Below are positions 46,041 through 55,502 of a stretch of DNA of 64,000 nt, piece by piece. Numbering within the stretch: the first letter of the stretch is position 1; the number at the start of each line of letters is the position of its first letter. The notes under the pieces were generated by a model. The model searched no databases. It was not told the origin of the DNA and saw nothing but the letters and a program-made list of their open reading frames with translations. The DNA is from Neisseriaceae bacterium CLB008 (GTDB taxonomy: Bacteria; Pseudomonadota; Gammaproteobacteria; Burkholderiales; Neisseriaceae). The position numbers and the translations under genes were made by a program. The stretch spans positions 558,001 to 622,000 of the forward strand of contig CP166133.1 of assembly GCA_041228285.1 (NCBI GenBank). The letters are read 5' to 3'.

Positions 46041-46053
46041 AACAGCATAAGGC

Positions 46054-47034
46054 TTAACCGTGTTTGGCGGTCACCAAGCTGACTTCTTCTGGGCAGCCCA
46101 GAAAAACCGGTACCCGTTGATGCAGGCCTTCAGGTTGGATAGACAGCATGTCAACTGCGCCGTTGGTGGTTTGGCCGTGAGCTTGAGCCACGATCAGCGC
46201 CATTGGGTTGGCTTCGTACATTAGGCGTAGCTTACCGGGCTTGCTTGGGTCGCGCTTGTCCTGTGGGTACATGAATACGCCGCCGCGCATCAAAATACGG
46301 TGTACTTCGGCGACCATAGAGGCCACCCAACGCATATTGAAGTTTTTGGCGCGTGGGCCTTCGGCGCCCAGCAGCATCTCGCCCACATAGTCTTGAACCG
46401 GACGATCCCAATGACGGTGGTTCGACATATTAATGGCGAATTCCTGCGTGTGCTCGGGAATGCGTAAGTCTTGCTGGGTCAGCACAAAATCGTTGTCAGC
46501 GTTGAGGGTGAACACAAAAGCGCCGTGTTTTAAGGTGAACACCAATTGGGTTTGAGGGCCATACAATACATAGCCTGCAGCCACTTGGTCGCTGCCTTTT
46601 TGCAAGAAACTTTCAGTGCTTAAGGCGCTGCCTTTAGGGTGGGCCAGAATAGAGAAGATGGTGCCCACAGAAATGTTGACGTCAATGTTGGACGAGCCGT
46701 CAAGTGGGTCAAACAACACTAGATATTCGCCGTCGGCATGGCCGGCTACATAGGTGTCTTCTTCTTCAGAAGCCAAGCCAGCCACCGCCGCATTGGCGCT
46801 TAAAGCATCAATGATCAAGGTGTTGGCCATGACGTCGAGTTTCTTTTGGTCTTCGCCCTGCACGTTGCCTGTGCCGGCTTCACCCAAAATGCCCGCTAAA
46901 GCGCCTAAGCGTACTTTGTCATTGATGTGGCCGCAGGCTTCAGTGATGCTGAGCATGAGGTCGATGAGGTTTTGAGGCAGCTGGTGGGTGGCTGCATGTT
47001 GGGCCAAAAAATCGTTTAGGCTGATGTTTTGCAT
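46054..47034 (-). CDS. fbp: Fructose-1,6-bisphosphatase class 1
   Basis: Gluconeogenic removal of the C1 phosphate from fructose-1,6-bisphosphate. The metal/phosphate motif FDPLDGSSNIDVNISVGTIF and MRWVASMVAEVHRILMRGG are diagnostic. 326 aa. It lies 30 bp downstream of rlmJ on the same strand, so the two may share a transcript. Usual length, nothing missing. Confidence 0.96.
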   Translation of the reverse strand: MQNISLNDFLAQHAATHQLPQNLIDLMLSITEACGHINDKVRLGALAGILGEAGTGNVQGEDQKKLDVMANTLIIDALSANAAVAGLASEEEDTYVAGHADGEYLVLFDPLDGSSNIDVNISVGTIFSILAHPKGSALSTESFLQKGSDQVAAGYVLYGPQTQLVFTLKHGAFVFTLNADNDFVLTQQDLRIPEHTQEFAINMSNHRHWDRPVQDYVGEMLLGAEGPRAKNFNMRWVASMVAEVHRILMRGGVFMYPQDKRDPSKPGKLRLMYEANPMALIVAQAHGQTTNGAVDMLSIQPEGLHQRVPVFLGCPEEVSLVTAKHG

Positions 47035-47064
47035 GATGAATTCCTGTCAATAAAGGTAATCGTA

Positions 47065-47904
47065 TTAGTTAATCTGCGCTTGCAGCACGTATTTGGCCCC
47101 GGCGTTTTGTGCCAATAGCTTGGTTAGCTGTGGCATCAAGGACTGTAATTGTTGTTGGAGCTGGTAGGGTGGATTGATGATGAACATCCCGCTGCCAAAC
47201 ATCCCAAAACCATCCATGCTGGGGCTGCTGACATGCAGCTCAACCTGAAGGTATTGCTGCGGCGACAGCTTTTTGAGCGCTTCAGGTAGCTTTTTGCTTT
47301 CGGCTCGGCTCAGGCAGGGATACCACACCATATAGCAGCCACTGGCAAAACGCTTAAGGGCATCTTTTAGCGTGTCGACGACAAGCTGGTAGTCTTGTTT
47401 TTGTTCGTAAGGCGGGTCAATCAGCACGGCTGCACGGCGGGTTGGGGGCGGTAAAAGCCCGATAAGGCCTTTAAAGCCATCTTCAATTTTAATCTGAGTG
47501 CGGCGACCAGCGCCGCGAAAATTGGCCAATAAGTGCTGACTATCGGTTGGGTGAAGTTCAAACAGACGCAGCTTATCGGTCTCTCGCAGCAGAGCATTGG
47601 CCACTAAAGGCGAGCCTGGATAGCAAGGATGCTCGGTTTGAAAGCGAGTGGTTAGGGCCACAAAATCTTGTAAGGCGGGCGGTAGTTGGGCGGCCTGCTG
47701 CAGTAGGCTAATGCCGACGCTGTGTTCGCCGGTTTTTTGCGCATAGGCGGATTCTAAATCGTATAGGCCCGCGCCGGCGTGGGTGTCGATGTACCAATAC
47801 GGCTTGTCTTTTTGGTTAAAGTAATCCAAGACAAGTTTCAAGCATAAATGCTTTAAAACGTCGGCATGATTGCCGGCATGAAAAGCATGACGATAACTGA
47901 GCAT
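47065..47904 (-). CDS. rlmJ: 23S rRNA (adenine-2030-N6)-methyltransferase RlmJ
   Basis: Methylates A2030 of 23S rRNA. The protein starts MLSYRHAFHAGNHADVLKH, the RlmJ signature, and has YIDTHAGAGLYDL (SAM site) and the catalytic DPPYEQKQDY. 279 aa from 47904; the open frame extends four codons upstream. In the related Ecoli protein loss has mild effects. Divergent from the protease gene at 48103. Confidence 0.94.
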   Translation of the reverse strand: MLSYRHAFHAGNHADVLKHLCLKLVLDYFNQKDKPYWYIDTHAGAGLYDLESAYAQKTGEHSVGISLLQQAAQLPPALQDFVALTTRFQTEHPCYPGSPLVANALLRETDKLRLFELHPTDSQHLLANFRGAGRRTQIKIEDGFKGLIGLLPPPTRRAAVLIDPPYEQKQDYQLVVDTLKDALKRFASGCYMVWYPCLSRAESKKLPEALKKLSPQQYLQVELHVSSPSMDGFGMFGSGMFIINPPYQLQQQLQSLMPQLTKLLAQNAGAKYVLQAQIN

Positions 47905-48102
47905 GAGGAACGCCACTGATAAAACCCATATTTTACCTTAGCCATGAACTTTTGGCTAAATTAAAGCGTAGCGACTTGAGCTGTTGTCATTAAGTCATGC
48001 TGAGGCACAAGGTTGGCGACTTATTTGAATGGCAAGACGCCAGGCTTTTATGATTATGCTAAAATCATAAATGGTGTGCTATAGGTGAGGGAGGGAAGGG
48101 TG

Positions 48103-49311
48103 ATGAAACGTTCTGGATTGCGGCTATGGGTGGGCATGATGATGTCGCTGGCCTTCATCGGCGGCGGTCTTGGCTTGGGGGTACGGTTGGGCGGCAATAT
48201 GGCGGTGGTTGCACCGGCGGCGCTGGCCGCTGCGCCCATGCCGCTAATGATGGATCAGGAGCTGCCCAGTTTGGCGCCGATGCTGGCCCAGGTGATGCCG
48301 GCCGTGGTCAGTATCGAGGTTGCAGGTCGGCGAGTCGAGCGCGTGCAAGCGCAGTCTGGCGCGCCTTTACTGGGCCCAAATGCGTCCCAGTGTCAACAAG
48401 GTGGGGCGCTCTATAATACGCCGATTTGCCCCGAGCCAGAGCGGGTGGCTGGGCCAAGGTTTCGTAGTTTAGGCTCCGGCGTCATTATTGATGCGGCCGA
48501 GGGCTATGTTGTGACCAACTATCATGTGGTGAATCAGGCTGAGCGCATACAGATTGAGCTCTTGAACGGGCGTCGCTTTGAGGCTCAGCTCGTAGGGCAG
48601 GATCTCGGTTCAGATTTGGCCTGGCTGAAGATTAATCAAGCGGCTGATTTGGTGGCGATTCGGCTGGCCGACTCTGATCAATTACGCGTGGGTGACTATG
48701 CTTTGGCCATTGGCAATCCTTACGGCCTAGGCAGCACGGTGACGTCTGGGATTGTATCGGCCTTAGGACGTAGTGGTCTAGGGCGGCAAAGTTATGAGCA
48801 TTTTATTCAAACCGATGCCGCCATTAACCGAGGTAGCTCCGGCGGGGCTTTAATCAATGTGTCGGGAGAGCTTATTGGCATCAATACGGCGATATTGGCG
48901 GCTGGTGGTGGCAATATCGGCATTGGCTTTGCCATCCCAAGTAATATGGTGAAAAACCTAACCGATCAAATGCGCCGCTATGGTGAGGTGAGGCGTGGCG
49001 TCATCGGCGTGGTCGGCACAGAAGTCAGCCAAGAAATGGTGCAAGCATTTAATTTAGATCAGCGTCTAGGGGGCTTTATTACCGAGGTGCTGTCCGGTTC
49101 GGCGGCAGCCTATGGCGGCATGCGGGCAGGCGATGTCGTGGTGAGCGTGGATGGTCAGAGCGTGCCCAGTTTTGCTGCTTTTCGGGCCCAAATCAGCAGC
49201 GTGCCCATCGGCACTCGGCTAGATGTTGGCGTGTTGCGCCAGGGGCAGCCGCTGACCTTGAGCATACAGGTGGCGCCGCCGCCGGCCGCTACAGCGCCAA
49301 GCATGCCTTAA
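48103..49311 (+). CDS. DegS/HtrA-type trypsin-like serine protease with one PDZ domain
   Basis: 402 aa from ATG 48103 (GGGAAGGG upstream). One N-terminal membrane anchor or uncleaved signal (LWVGMMMSLAFIGGGLGLGV), then the protease domain with His in VTNYHVVNQ, Asp in LGSDLAWLKI and Ser in NRGSSGGALIN, then a single PDZ domain (FITEVLSGSAAAYGGMRAGD). One PDZ plus a membrane anchor is the DegS layout, the sensor of sigma-E envelope stress, rather than DegP with two. An odd cysteine-bearing insert (SQCQQGGALYNTPICPEPE) precedes the core. Confidence 0.88.
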   Translation: MKRSGLRLWVGMMMSLAFIGGGLGLGVRLGGNMAVVAPAALAAAPMPLMMDQELPSLAPMLAQVMPAVVSIEVAGRRVERVQAQSGAPLLGPNASQCQQGGALYNTPICPEPERVAGPRFRSLGSGVIIDAAEGYVVTNYHVVNQAERIQIELLNGRRFEAQLVGQDLGSDLAWLKINQAADLVAIRLADSDQLRVGDYALAIGNPYGLGSTVTSGIVSALGRSGLGRQSYEHFIQTDAAINRGSSGGALINVSGELIGINTAILAAGGGNIGIGFAIPSNMVKNLTDQMRRYGEVRRGVIGVVGTEVSQEMVQAFNLDQRLGGFITEVLSGSAAAYGGMRAGDVVVSVDGQSVPSFAAFRAQISSVPIGTRLDVGVLRQGQPLTLSIQVAPPPAATAPSMP

Positions 49312-49863
49312 AACTTATTAAAGAGAGAGGCCGTGGCAGCATATGCTTTGGCTTAGGTCAAGTTGGCGCTTAAAAATCTTAGCCTTCAATTTTGTCATTG
49401 GGCCACGTTGACGCAGCGATGGGCGTTTTAAGTCAGTCAATCATGGCGGCTCAAGCAGGCGATAAGGTGATTAAATCACTGATAAGCTTAGGGGTTGTAA
49501 GGTTATTAACAAAAGCTGTGGATAACTTTGTGGATTAAAGTAGGTTTGCCCGGATAAGGCCTTTATAACTAAAGGGATGATTGTGATTGATTAAAAAAGC
49601 GCCCATTTTATTTTTTTGTTTTATTTCAAATGGTTACTGTTATTTTAAAAGTGTCAATGAGTTTTTTTGGCGTAACCTAAGGGTGGATGTGATCGGATAC
49701 GACCAGCGGTGCATAAGTTTGTGGTTTTTAGATGAAAATAGGTTTTGTCAAGCATTATTAATGAAAAATTTATGCCTAGATGACGGTTGTGCAATTGCCC
49801 CTGAGGGAGCGGAAGGCGTACAATGGAGGCTTAACAGATTAAATAAATTAAAGGTGTTTGAAC
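49312..49863. other. Long gene-poor region upstream of gltX with two DnaA-box-like sites
   Basis: About 550 bp. TGTGGATAA at 49517-49525 is a perfect DnaA box (complement TTATCCACA), and TGTGGATTA at 49529-49537 differs by one base, same orientation, 12 bp apart. A dyad GTGATTAAATCAC is at 49467-49479. A 100-codon frame (49587-49889) overlaps the gltX start, lacks a ribosome site and looks spurious. Confidence 0.5.
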
Positions 49864-51252
49864 ATGGTTCGTACTCGATTTGCGCCTAGTCCAACGGGTT
49901 TTTTACACATTGGTGGCGTGCGTACTGCTTTATTTTCTTGGGCCTATGCCCGTAAAAACCAGGGCAAATTTGTCTTGCGTATTGAAGATACTGACTTAGC
50001 GCGTTCAACCGAGGAATCGGTTCAAGCCATTATGGACGGCATGCATTGGGTGGGTTTGGATTATGATGAAGGCCCTTTTTACCAAACACAACGCTTTGAC
50101 CGCTACAAAGAGGTGGTTGCTCAGCTGCTGGCCTCTGGTCATGCCTACCATTGCTATTGCTCCAAAGAAGAGCTAGAAGCCATGCGCCAAGAGCAAGAAG
50201 CCGCTGGCCAGCATTATTTTGCCTACGATCGTCGTTGGCGCCCAGAAGAGGGTAAAGCCCTGCCGACTATTCCTGCCGATGTTGAGCCGGTGGTGCGCTT
50301 TAAAATGCCGATGACGGGCAAAATCGCTTGGGATGACTTGGTGAAAGGCACCATCGAGTTCGACAATAAAGAATTAGACGATTTAATCATTGCGCGCCCA
50401 GACGGCTCACCTACGTATAATTTCTGCGTGGTGGTCGATGATTGGGACATGGGCATTACCCAAGTCATTCGCGGTGACGATCATGTCAATAATACCCCGA
50501 AGCAAATCCATATTTTAAAAGCCTTGGGCGCAACCTTGCCTGAATATGCACACTTGCCCATGATTCTGAATGAGTCAGGCGCTAAAATGTCTAAGCGTCG
50601 CGATGCCGTCAGCGTAGTGGACTACGAACGTCAAGGCATTTTGCCTGAAGCCATGTTGAATTACTTAGCGCGTTTAGGCTGGGGCCATGGTGACGATGAG
50701 TTTTTCAGCATGGAGCAGTTTGTGGCTTGGTTTGACCTAAAAGACGTCAGCCCATCTTCTAGCCGCTTTGACCAAAGCAAGCTGTTGTGGCTAAACGCCC
50801 AGCACATCAAAGCCGCTGACAATGATCGCTTAGCCGGTTTAATTCAGGGCCGCATGGCCGAAGCCGGCATCACCGAGACTCAGCAGCCTGCCTTGGCGGA
50901 AGTGGTGGCCTTGGTGAAAGAGCGCGCGCAAGACATCAATCAATTGGCCGTGGCCTGTGAATACTTCTACCGTAAAGCCACGCCCACCGAAGCTGAATTG
51001 GCCAAGCATTGGTCTGATGAAGCCCATGAGCGTATGCTGCGCTTTGCCGACGTTTTGGCCGGCGTCAACGATTGGACGGCTGAGGCCATCCACGACCAGT
51101 TCAAACCGTTTTGCGATGCAGAAGACATCAAAATGGGCAAGTTAGGCATGCCGCTACGCATCTTGGTGTGTGGTACCTCCCAAACCCCGTCGGTCGATGC
51201 GGTACTGGCATTGATTGGTAAAGACGAAGTTCTGGCCCGTATGCGCGGCTAA
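49864..51252 (+). CDS. gltX: Glutamyl-tRNA synthetase
   Basis: Charges tRNA-Glu. Class I marks: HIGH-like FAPSPTGFLHIGGVRTALF at the start, LRIEDTDLARS, and the KMSKRRDAVSV loop. 462 aa, starting at ATG 49864 with AAAGGTG upstream. The C-terminal anticodon-binding domain is complete. Monocistronic and closed by a terminator. Confidence 0.97.
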   Translation: MVRTRFAPSPTGFLHIGGVRTALFSWAYARKNQGKFVLRIEDTDLARSTEESVQAIMDGMHWVGLDYDEGPFYQTQRFDRYKEVVAQLLASGHAYHCYCSKEELEAMRQEQEAAGQHYFAYDRRWRPEEGKALPTIPADVEPVVRFKMPMTGKIAWDDLVKGTIEFDNKELDDLIIARPDGSPTYNFCVVVDDWDMGITQVIRGDDHVNNTPKQIHILKALGATLPEYAHLPMILNESGAKMSKRRDAVSVVDYERQGILPEAMLNYLARLGWGHGDDEFFSMEQFVAWFDLKDVSPSSSRFDQSKLLWLNAQHIKAADNDRLAGLIQGRMAEAGITETQQPALAEVVALVKERAQDINQLAVACEYFYRKATPTEAELAKHWSDEAHERMLRFADVLAGVNDWTAEAIHDQFKPFCDAEDIKMGKLGMPLRILVCGTSQTPSVDAVLALIGKDEVLARMRG

Positions 51253-51271
51253 AACCCCAAAACACCATTCA

Positions 51272-51307
51272 AACCTGTACCGCAACCATGCAGTGCAGGT
51301 TTTTTTT
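51272..51307 (+). terminator. gltX terminator
   Basis: AACCTGTACCGCA / TGCAGTGCAGGTT (two wobble pairs), ACCA loop, then eight T. Confidence 0.88.
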
Positions 51308-51494
51308 GTCCCTAAGGTTTTAGGGGCTGTTGGTTATTTAAGGCAGCAATATCTGGCAGCGCCTTGGCCGTGATGGCGAAGCGCGATGCGTTTAGGTGGA
51401 GCGTGCAGCTCGGTGTGCGCCCCAAGACTTATTAACCCTTCATTGACCCAGTATGGCGAAGTGGGACAGTGAGCACAGTAGAGGTTTAACCCAA

Positions 51495-52733
51495 ATGAAA
51501 CAAACGTCTTATCCCAAAGAAGCGATTAAAGTTGTTTTGCTTGAAGGCGTCCATGCTGCGGCAGTCGACTATTTCAAGCAAGAAGGCTACACCCACGTGG
51601 TGGAATACCCTAAGGCCTTAGAAGGGCCGGAGCTTATGGAGGCGATTGCCGAGGCGCAGATCATCGGCATTCGTTCGCGGACTCAATTAACCGAGGCAGT
51701 GTTTGCCGCAGCGCCTAAGCTATTGGCCGTGGGCTGTTTTTGCATCGGCACCAACCAAGTGGATAAGGCTGCGGCGCAGGCGCGGGCCATTCCTGTGTTT
51801 AATGCCCCTTATTCGAATACTCGCTCCGTGGCCGAATTGGTCATTGCCGAAAGCATTATGTTGATGCGTGGCATTCCCTATAAAAATGCCCATAGCCACC
51901 GTGGCGGCTGGATGAAATCAGCCACCGGTTCTTATGAGGTGAGAGGTAAAACCATCGGCATCGTCGGCTATGGCCACATCGGTACCCAAGTGGGGATTTT
52001 GGCAGAAAATCTAGGCATGAATGTGGTGTTCTACGACGTAGAGACCAAGCTGACTTTAGGTAATGCGCGGCCGATGCCGACTTTAGAGGCCTTATTGAAG
52101 GTGGCCGACATCGTCACCCTACACGTGCCAGAAGACAAGACCACCCGCAATCTGTTTGATGCCACGCGCCTAGGCCAGATGAAAAAGGGGGCTATGTTGA
52201 TCAATGCCTCACGCGGCACCGTGGTGGATTTAGACACCTTAGCCGCCTTGATTAAAAGCGGGACGTTGGCAGGCGCCGCCATTGACGTCTTCCCCGTCGA
52301 GCCTAAGTCTAATCAAGATGAGTTTCAATCGCCGCTGCGCGGCCTAGACAATGTGTTGCTGACCCCCCACATCGGTGGCTCAACGGTGGAGGCGCAGGAA
52401 AACATCGCCGTTGAAGTGGCGGCGAAGCTGGTGCGTTATTCTGATAATGGATCAACCCTGTCGGCGGTTAACTTCCCTGAAGTGTCGTTGCCCAGCGATC
52501 CAAATAGCCATCGCTTGCTGCACGTTCACACCAACGTGCCCGGTATTCTGCGTACTTTGAACAACTTCGTGTCTCACTATCCCGACATGAACATCAATGC
52601 CCAATATCTACAAACCGACGGCGACATTGGCTATGTGGTATTGGACGTATCTTGCAGCATCGAGGATGCCGAAGCGCTGTATCAAGACATGAAGCATTTA
52701 GACGGCACGCTCAAATGCCGCCTGCTGTATTGA
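51495..52733 (+). CDS. serA: D-3-phosphoglycerate dehydrogenase SerA
   Basis: First step of serine synthesis. NAD motif GIVGYGHIGTQVGILAENLG, catalytic arginine region INASRGTVVDLD and histidine in LTPHIGGSTVEAQENI, then a C-terminal ACT domain (HVHTNVPGILRTLNNF) for serine feedback. 412 aa from ATG 51495, close to the Ecoli enzyme; the frame opens 14 codons earlier without support. Monocistronic. Confidence 0.96.
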   Translation: MKQTSYPKEAIKVVLLEGVHAAAVDYFKQEGYTHVVEYPKALEGPELMEAIAEAQIIGIRSRTQLTEAVFAAAPKLLAVGCFCIGTNQVDKAAAQARAIPVFNAPYSNTRSVAELVIAESIMLMRGIPYKNAHSHRGGWMKSATGSYEVRGKTIGIVGYGHIGTQVGILAENLGMNVVFYDVETKLTLGNARPMPTLEALLKVADIVTLHVPEDKTTRNLFDATRLGQMKKGAMLINASRGTVVDLDTLAALIKSGTLAGAAIDVFPVEPKSNQDEFQSPLRGLDNVLLTPHIGGSTVEAQENIAVEVAAKLVRYSDNGSTLSAVNFPEVSLPSDPNSHRLLHVHTNVPGILRTLNNFVSHYPDMNINAQYLQTDGDIGYVVLDVSCSIEDAEALYQDMKHLDGTLKCRLLY

Positions 52734-52755
52734 TGGCTTGAACATCATGGTAGAA

Positions 52756-52792
52756 AACCGCTGTTGTCCCGTGGGGCAGCAGCGGTTTTTTT
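52756..52792 (+). terminator. serA terminator
   Basis: AACCGCTG ... CAGCGGTT stem extended by wobble pairs to CCC/GGG, then a T-run. Confidence 0.85.
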
Positions 52793-52805
52793 GGTTTGCA
52801 GCAGG

Positions 52806-53453
52806 CTAGCTTGGCCTGGCCTTTAGCCATTGGCCCAGCGCCAACATGCTGTCAATCATGTGGTCGGGCGAATGGGGTTGAAGATCGAGCAAGGTCTTTT
52901 CCGACCAGGCCACGAAGACACTTTTCACCCCGGCATTGTGGGCGCTGGCGATGTCTTGCCAATTGTCGCCCACCATGACGCTGTGTTCGGCCTGGCTGTT
53001 TAAAGCTTGTAACGCTCGTTGAATGGGTTCTGGATCTGGTTTGTGGTGTTGACAGTCGCTGCCGCCGATGACCACGTCAACGTGATCACGAAGCCCAAAC
53101 AGAGCCAAGCCACGCTCTAGGATGGGGTTGAGCTTGGTGGACACAATGGCGATTTTCTTGCCGTCTTGGCGCAGCGCCTTGAGGGTTTCGATCACATCGG
53201 GAAACAGCGTCACCCAATCATCGTGATGGGTGTGGCTGAAGTCGCGATAGCGCGCCAACATTTCATCCACTCGAACTCGGTCTAGCTGTTCGTAGACGCT
53301 GCGTAGCGGCGGCCCGTTGAATAGGCGCACCGCCTCGCGGCTGTATTGGCCAGGATAATAATGATTGAGTACGTGTAGGTGAGACTGAGCAATCAGCTCA
53401 TTGCTGTTGAGCAAGGTGCCATCAAAATCAAACAAAACGGTGTCAATCTGCAT
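52806..53453 (-). CDS. HAD-family phosphatase (PpaX/Gph-like)
   Basis: 215 aa. The HAD motif I FDFDGTLLNSNE gives the catalytic aspartates, motif II IVSTKL, motif III lysine near KPDPEPIQ and motif IV VMVGDNWQDIASA. Size and cap pattern fit pyrophosphatase PpaX or phosphoglycolate phosphatase; which one is not decidable. ATG 53453 follows the upstream hydratase stop by 10 bp; the longer frame overlaps that gene and is rejected. Same operon as the hydratase. Confidence 0.85.
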   Translation of the reverse strand: MQIDTVLFDFDGTLLNSNELIAQSHLHVLNHYYPGQYSREAVRLFNGPPLRSVYEQLDRVRVDEMLARYRDFSHTHHDDWVTLFPDVIETLKALRQDGKKIAIVSTKLNPILERGLALFGLRDHVDVVIGGSDCQHHKPDPEPIQRALQALNSQAEHSVMVGDNWQDIASAHNAGVKSVFVAWSEKTLLDLQPHSPDHMIDSMLALGQWLKARPS

Positions 53454-53463
53454 GGCTGGGCCT

Positions 53464-54540
53464 TTATTCAAATAGGGCTCTGAGCTCGGCCCAGTCAATT
53501 TGGTCTGGCGTTTGCCAGCGCCACTTCGGCGCATAGTCTTTATCCACCATCCGCGCGCGCACGCCTTCGACAAAGTCACTGTTGGGCTGGCATTGAGCGC
53601 GCGCCAGCTTAAAGTCAGTGTCCGAGGCCGCATGGTAGCTCATGGGCTGGTATTCAGTGAAGTAGAGCCAGTGCAGGGCTAAACTGTATAAAGAGCATTG
53701 CGCCACATTGGCACAGGCTTGCTTAATCCAAGCGTGGCTGCCGTCTTGGGCATAGGCGTTGAGATTGGTCAGCGTTTGCTGAAAGTCTGGCGTGATTAAG
53801 CTCTGTAAAATGGCCAGGCTGTCGGCGGTAACGTCGTCGCCTAAGGCCACGGCATGTGTACGCGTGAGCTGGTGCAGGCTGAGGTTGAGCTGTTTGTCGA
53901 TGCCGTCAGCGTGCCATTTACCCGCTTTTAGCATGTCCGTCAGCTGGGTAAAGCCCTCTTGCGGCAAGGAAAAGTCGGCCAGATTCAGATTCAATACCGA
54001 CTGTGGCGGCAGCTGAGCACCGGTTAAGGCGAGGAATAAGCCCAGTGGTTTAGGCAATAGGCTAAGGAAATAAACAATGGCCACATCAGCAAACAGCCCG
54101 ATTAAGCTTTCGGGCATGGCGAATACCGTCGTTTCAGTGACGATACGGTAGCGCGAAGCCTGCATCACGCCTACGCCGCCGCCCATGACGATGCCGCCGG
54201 CAAAGCTGATGATGGGCTTAGGGTAGCTGCGCAAGCGACGAACCGAATGATATTCCGTGGTGAAAAACGTCCAGCCATCGTTGCGCTCCTCGGTGGCGCT
54301 GAGAATGCCGTCACGCACGGCACGAATGTCGCCGCCGGCACAAAATGCCCGCTCGCCTGCACCACGGATCAGCACAAACTGGATGCTGTCGTCGACGGCA
54401 ATTTGGTCCAGATAGGCATGCATCTCGCGCACGATTTTGGTGGTGTGGGCGTTGAGGCGACTGCTGTTGTCTAAGGTTAAGAGGGCAAAACGGCCCTCTT
54501 GGGCATCTATAATGTCGTAATGTACGTAATCTTGGCTCAT
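53464..54540 (-). CDS. Enoyl-CoA hydratase/isomerase family protein (3-hydroxyisobutyryl-CoA hydrolase type)
   Basis: 358 aa crotonase-fold protein. The oxyanion-hole segments are ERAFCAGGDIRAV and GGIVMGGGVGVM, and the catalytic glutamate/aspartate lie in MPESLIGLFADV. The long C-terminal extension and the pattern GLFxDV match the HIBYL-CoA hydrolase group rather than short hydratases. It would act in valine or acyl-CoA breakdown. First gene of a two-gene operon with the HAD phosphatase. Confidence 0.85.
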   Translation of the reverse strand: MSQDYVHYDIIDAQEGRFALLTLDNSSRLNAHTTKIVREMHAYLDQIAVDDSIQFVLIRGAGERAFCAGGDIRAVRDGILSATEERNDGWTFFTTEYHSVRRLRSYPKPIISFAGGIVMGGGVGVMQASRYRIVTETTVFAMPESLIGLFADVAIVYFLSLLPKPLGLFLALTGAQLPPQSVLNLNLADFSLPQEGFTQLTDMLKAGKWHADGIDKQLNLSLHQLTRTHAVALGDDVTADSLAILQSLITPDFQQTLTNLNAYAQDGSHAWIKQACANVAQCSLYSLALHWLYFTEYQPMSYHAASDTDFKLARAQCQPNSDFVEGVRARMVDKDYAPKWRWQTPDQIDWAELRALFE

Positions 54541-54777
54541 TGGTCGCGTCTCCTGTCGCAGTCTTGTTATGGTTATTGATTTCGGGCAATGGTTTTATCC
54601 AGGGCCGATAAAGGGTTTCATCACATTGGGGCGAGTTTGTGATTCTGATGTCGCAGCATGAGTGATGACTTGTTGTCTCAATTAATATTTATTATTTTAC
54701 GTTATTTGGTTTAAAAATTCGCTTTATGTTCAATAATTTGCGATAGTAGGCTGTGTTTCATACGTTTAGGAGGCTTT

Positions 54778-55497
54778 ATGCAAACCGCGTCCCTGAGTAC
54801 GACCGCCTATCAAACCCGACAGCAGTCGGTTCAAATCGACGGTGAACGGCTGTTGACGATTCAATCACTCTTAGATCAACAGCAGTTTTACGATCCCGAT
54901 CAAAAAGCAGAGCGTTTAGGCATTTGCTCTGCCGCCTGGCCCTTGTTTGGGCTATTGTGGCCCTCCAGCATTCAGCTGGCCTTAAAAATCATCAAGCGGC
55001 CCATCTGCCCCAACAGTAAAATCTTGGAAATTGGCTGCGGCTTAGGCATCGCCAGCCTTACTGCCCAGCTATTGGGCCATGACATCACGGCCAGCGACCG
55101 CCATCCTTTGGCCGGTCAGTTTTTGAACGTCAACGCCGAGCTGAATCACTTACCCCGTATTCGGTTTAAGCATGGCCAGTGGGGCGATGTGCCCAAACCT
55201 AGCCTAGTCGACACCAATGCGCCTATCCTCACCGGCCATTATGACCATATTATGGCCAGCGATGTGCTGTATGAGCCGGGCAGCGCCGTTAAAGTGGCCG
55301 ACTTTATTCAGCAATTTGCCGCACCGAACTGTACCGTATGGGTGGTTGACCCTAATCGTGGCTATCACAACCAGCTCACCCGTGCCATGACCGATCATGG
55401 CTTTGATCTTGAGGAGCACATTCGCCTAACGGAGCCTGTGAATCAGCAGCCCTATCGTGGTCGACTGTTGGTATACGGTCGCGCAGCTAGCGTGTAG
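54778..55497 (+). CDS. Class I SAM-dependent methyltransferase (methyltransferase-16 type)
   Basis: 239 aa. SAM-binding ILEIGCGLGIASLTAQLLG (about residue 82) with the acidic residue in TASDRHP and IMASDVLYEPGS. The pattern of LWPSSIQLA before the SAM motif resembles protein-lysine methyltransferases of the METTL20/ETFB-KMT type. Target unknown. AGGAGG lies 7 nt upstream of the ATG. Convergent with the DUF1841 gene, only 5 bp apart. Confidence 0.82.
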   Translation: MQTASLSTTAYQTRQQSVQIDGERLLTIQSLLDQQQFYDPDQKAERLGICSAAWPLFGLLWPSSIQLALKIIKRPICPNSKILEIGCGLGIASLTAQLLGHDITASDRHPLAGQFLNVNAELNHLPRIRFKHGQWGDVPKPSLVDTNAPILTGHYDHIMASDVLYEPGSAVKVADFIQQFAAPNCTVWVVDPNRGYHNQLTRAMTDHGFDLEEHIRLTEPVNQQPYRGRLLVYGRAASV

Positions 55498-55502
55498 CGG
55501 CT

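Noticed and set aside
49467-49537. Possible replication origin
   Set aside because: Only two DnaA-box-like sites, no dnaA/dnaN/rpmH neighbours, no clear AT-rich unwinding block; reported only as DnaA sites.
49587-49889. 100-codon open frame before gltX
   Set aside because: No ribosome site, overlaps the certain gltX start, low-complexity AT-rich translation with many Phe/Cys; likely chance.
53454-53633. N-terminal extension of the HAD phosphatase frame
   Set aside because: It overlaps the 3' end of the hydratase gene in another frame; the catalytic DFDGT motif starts just after ATG 53453, as in homologues.
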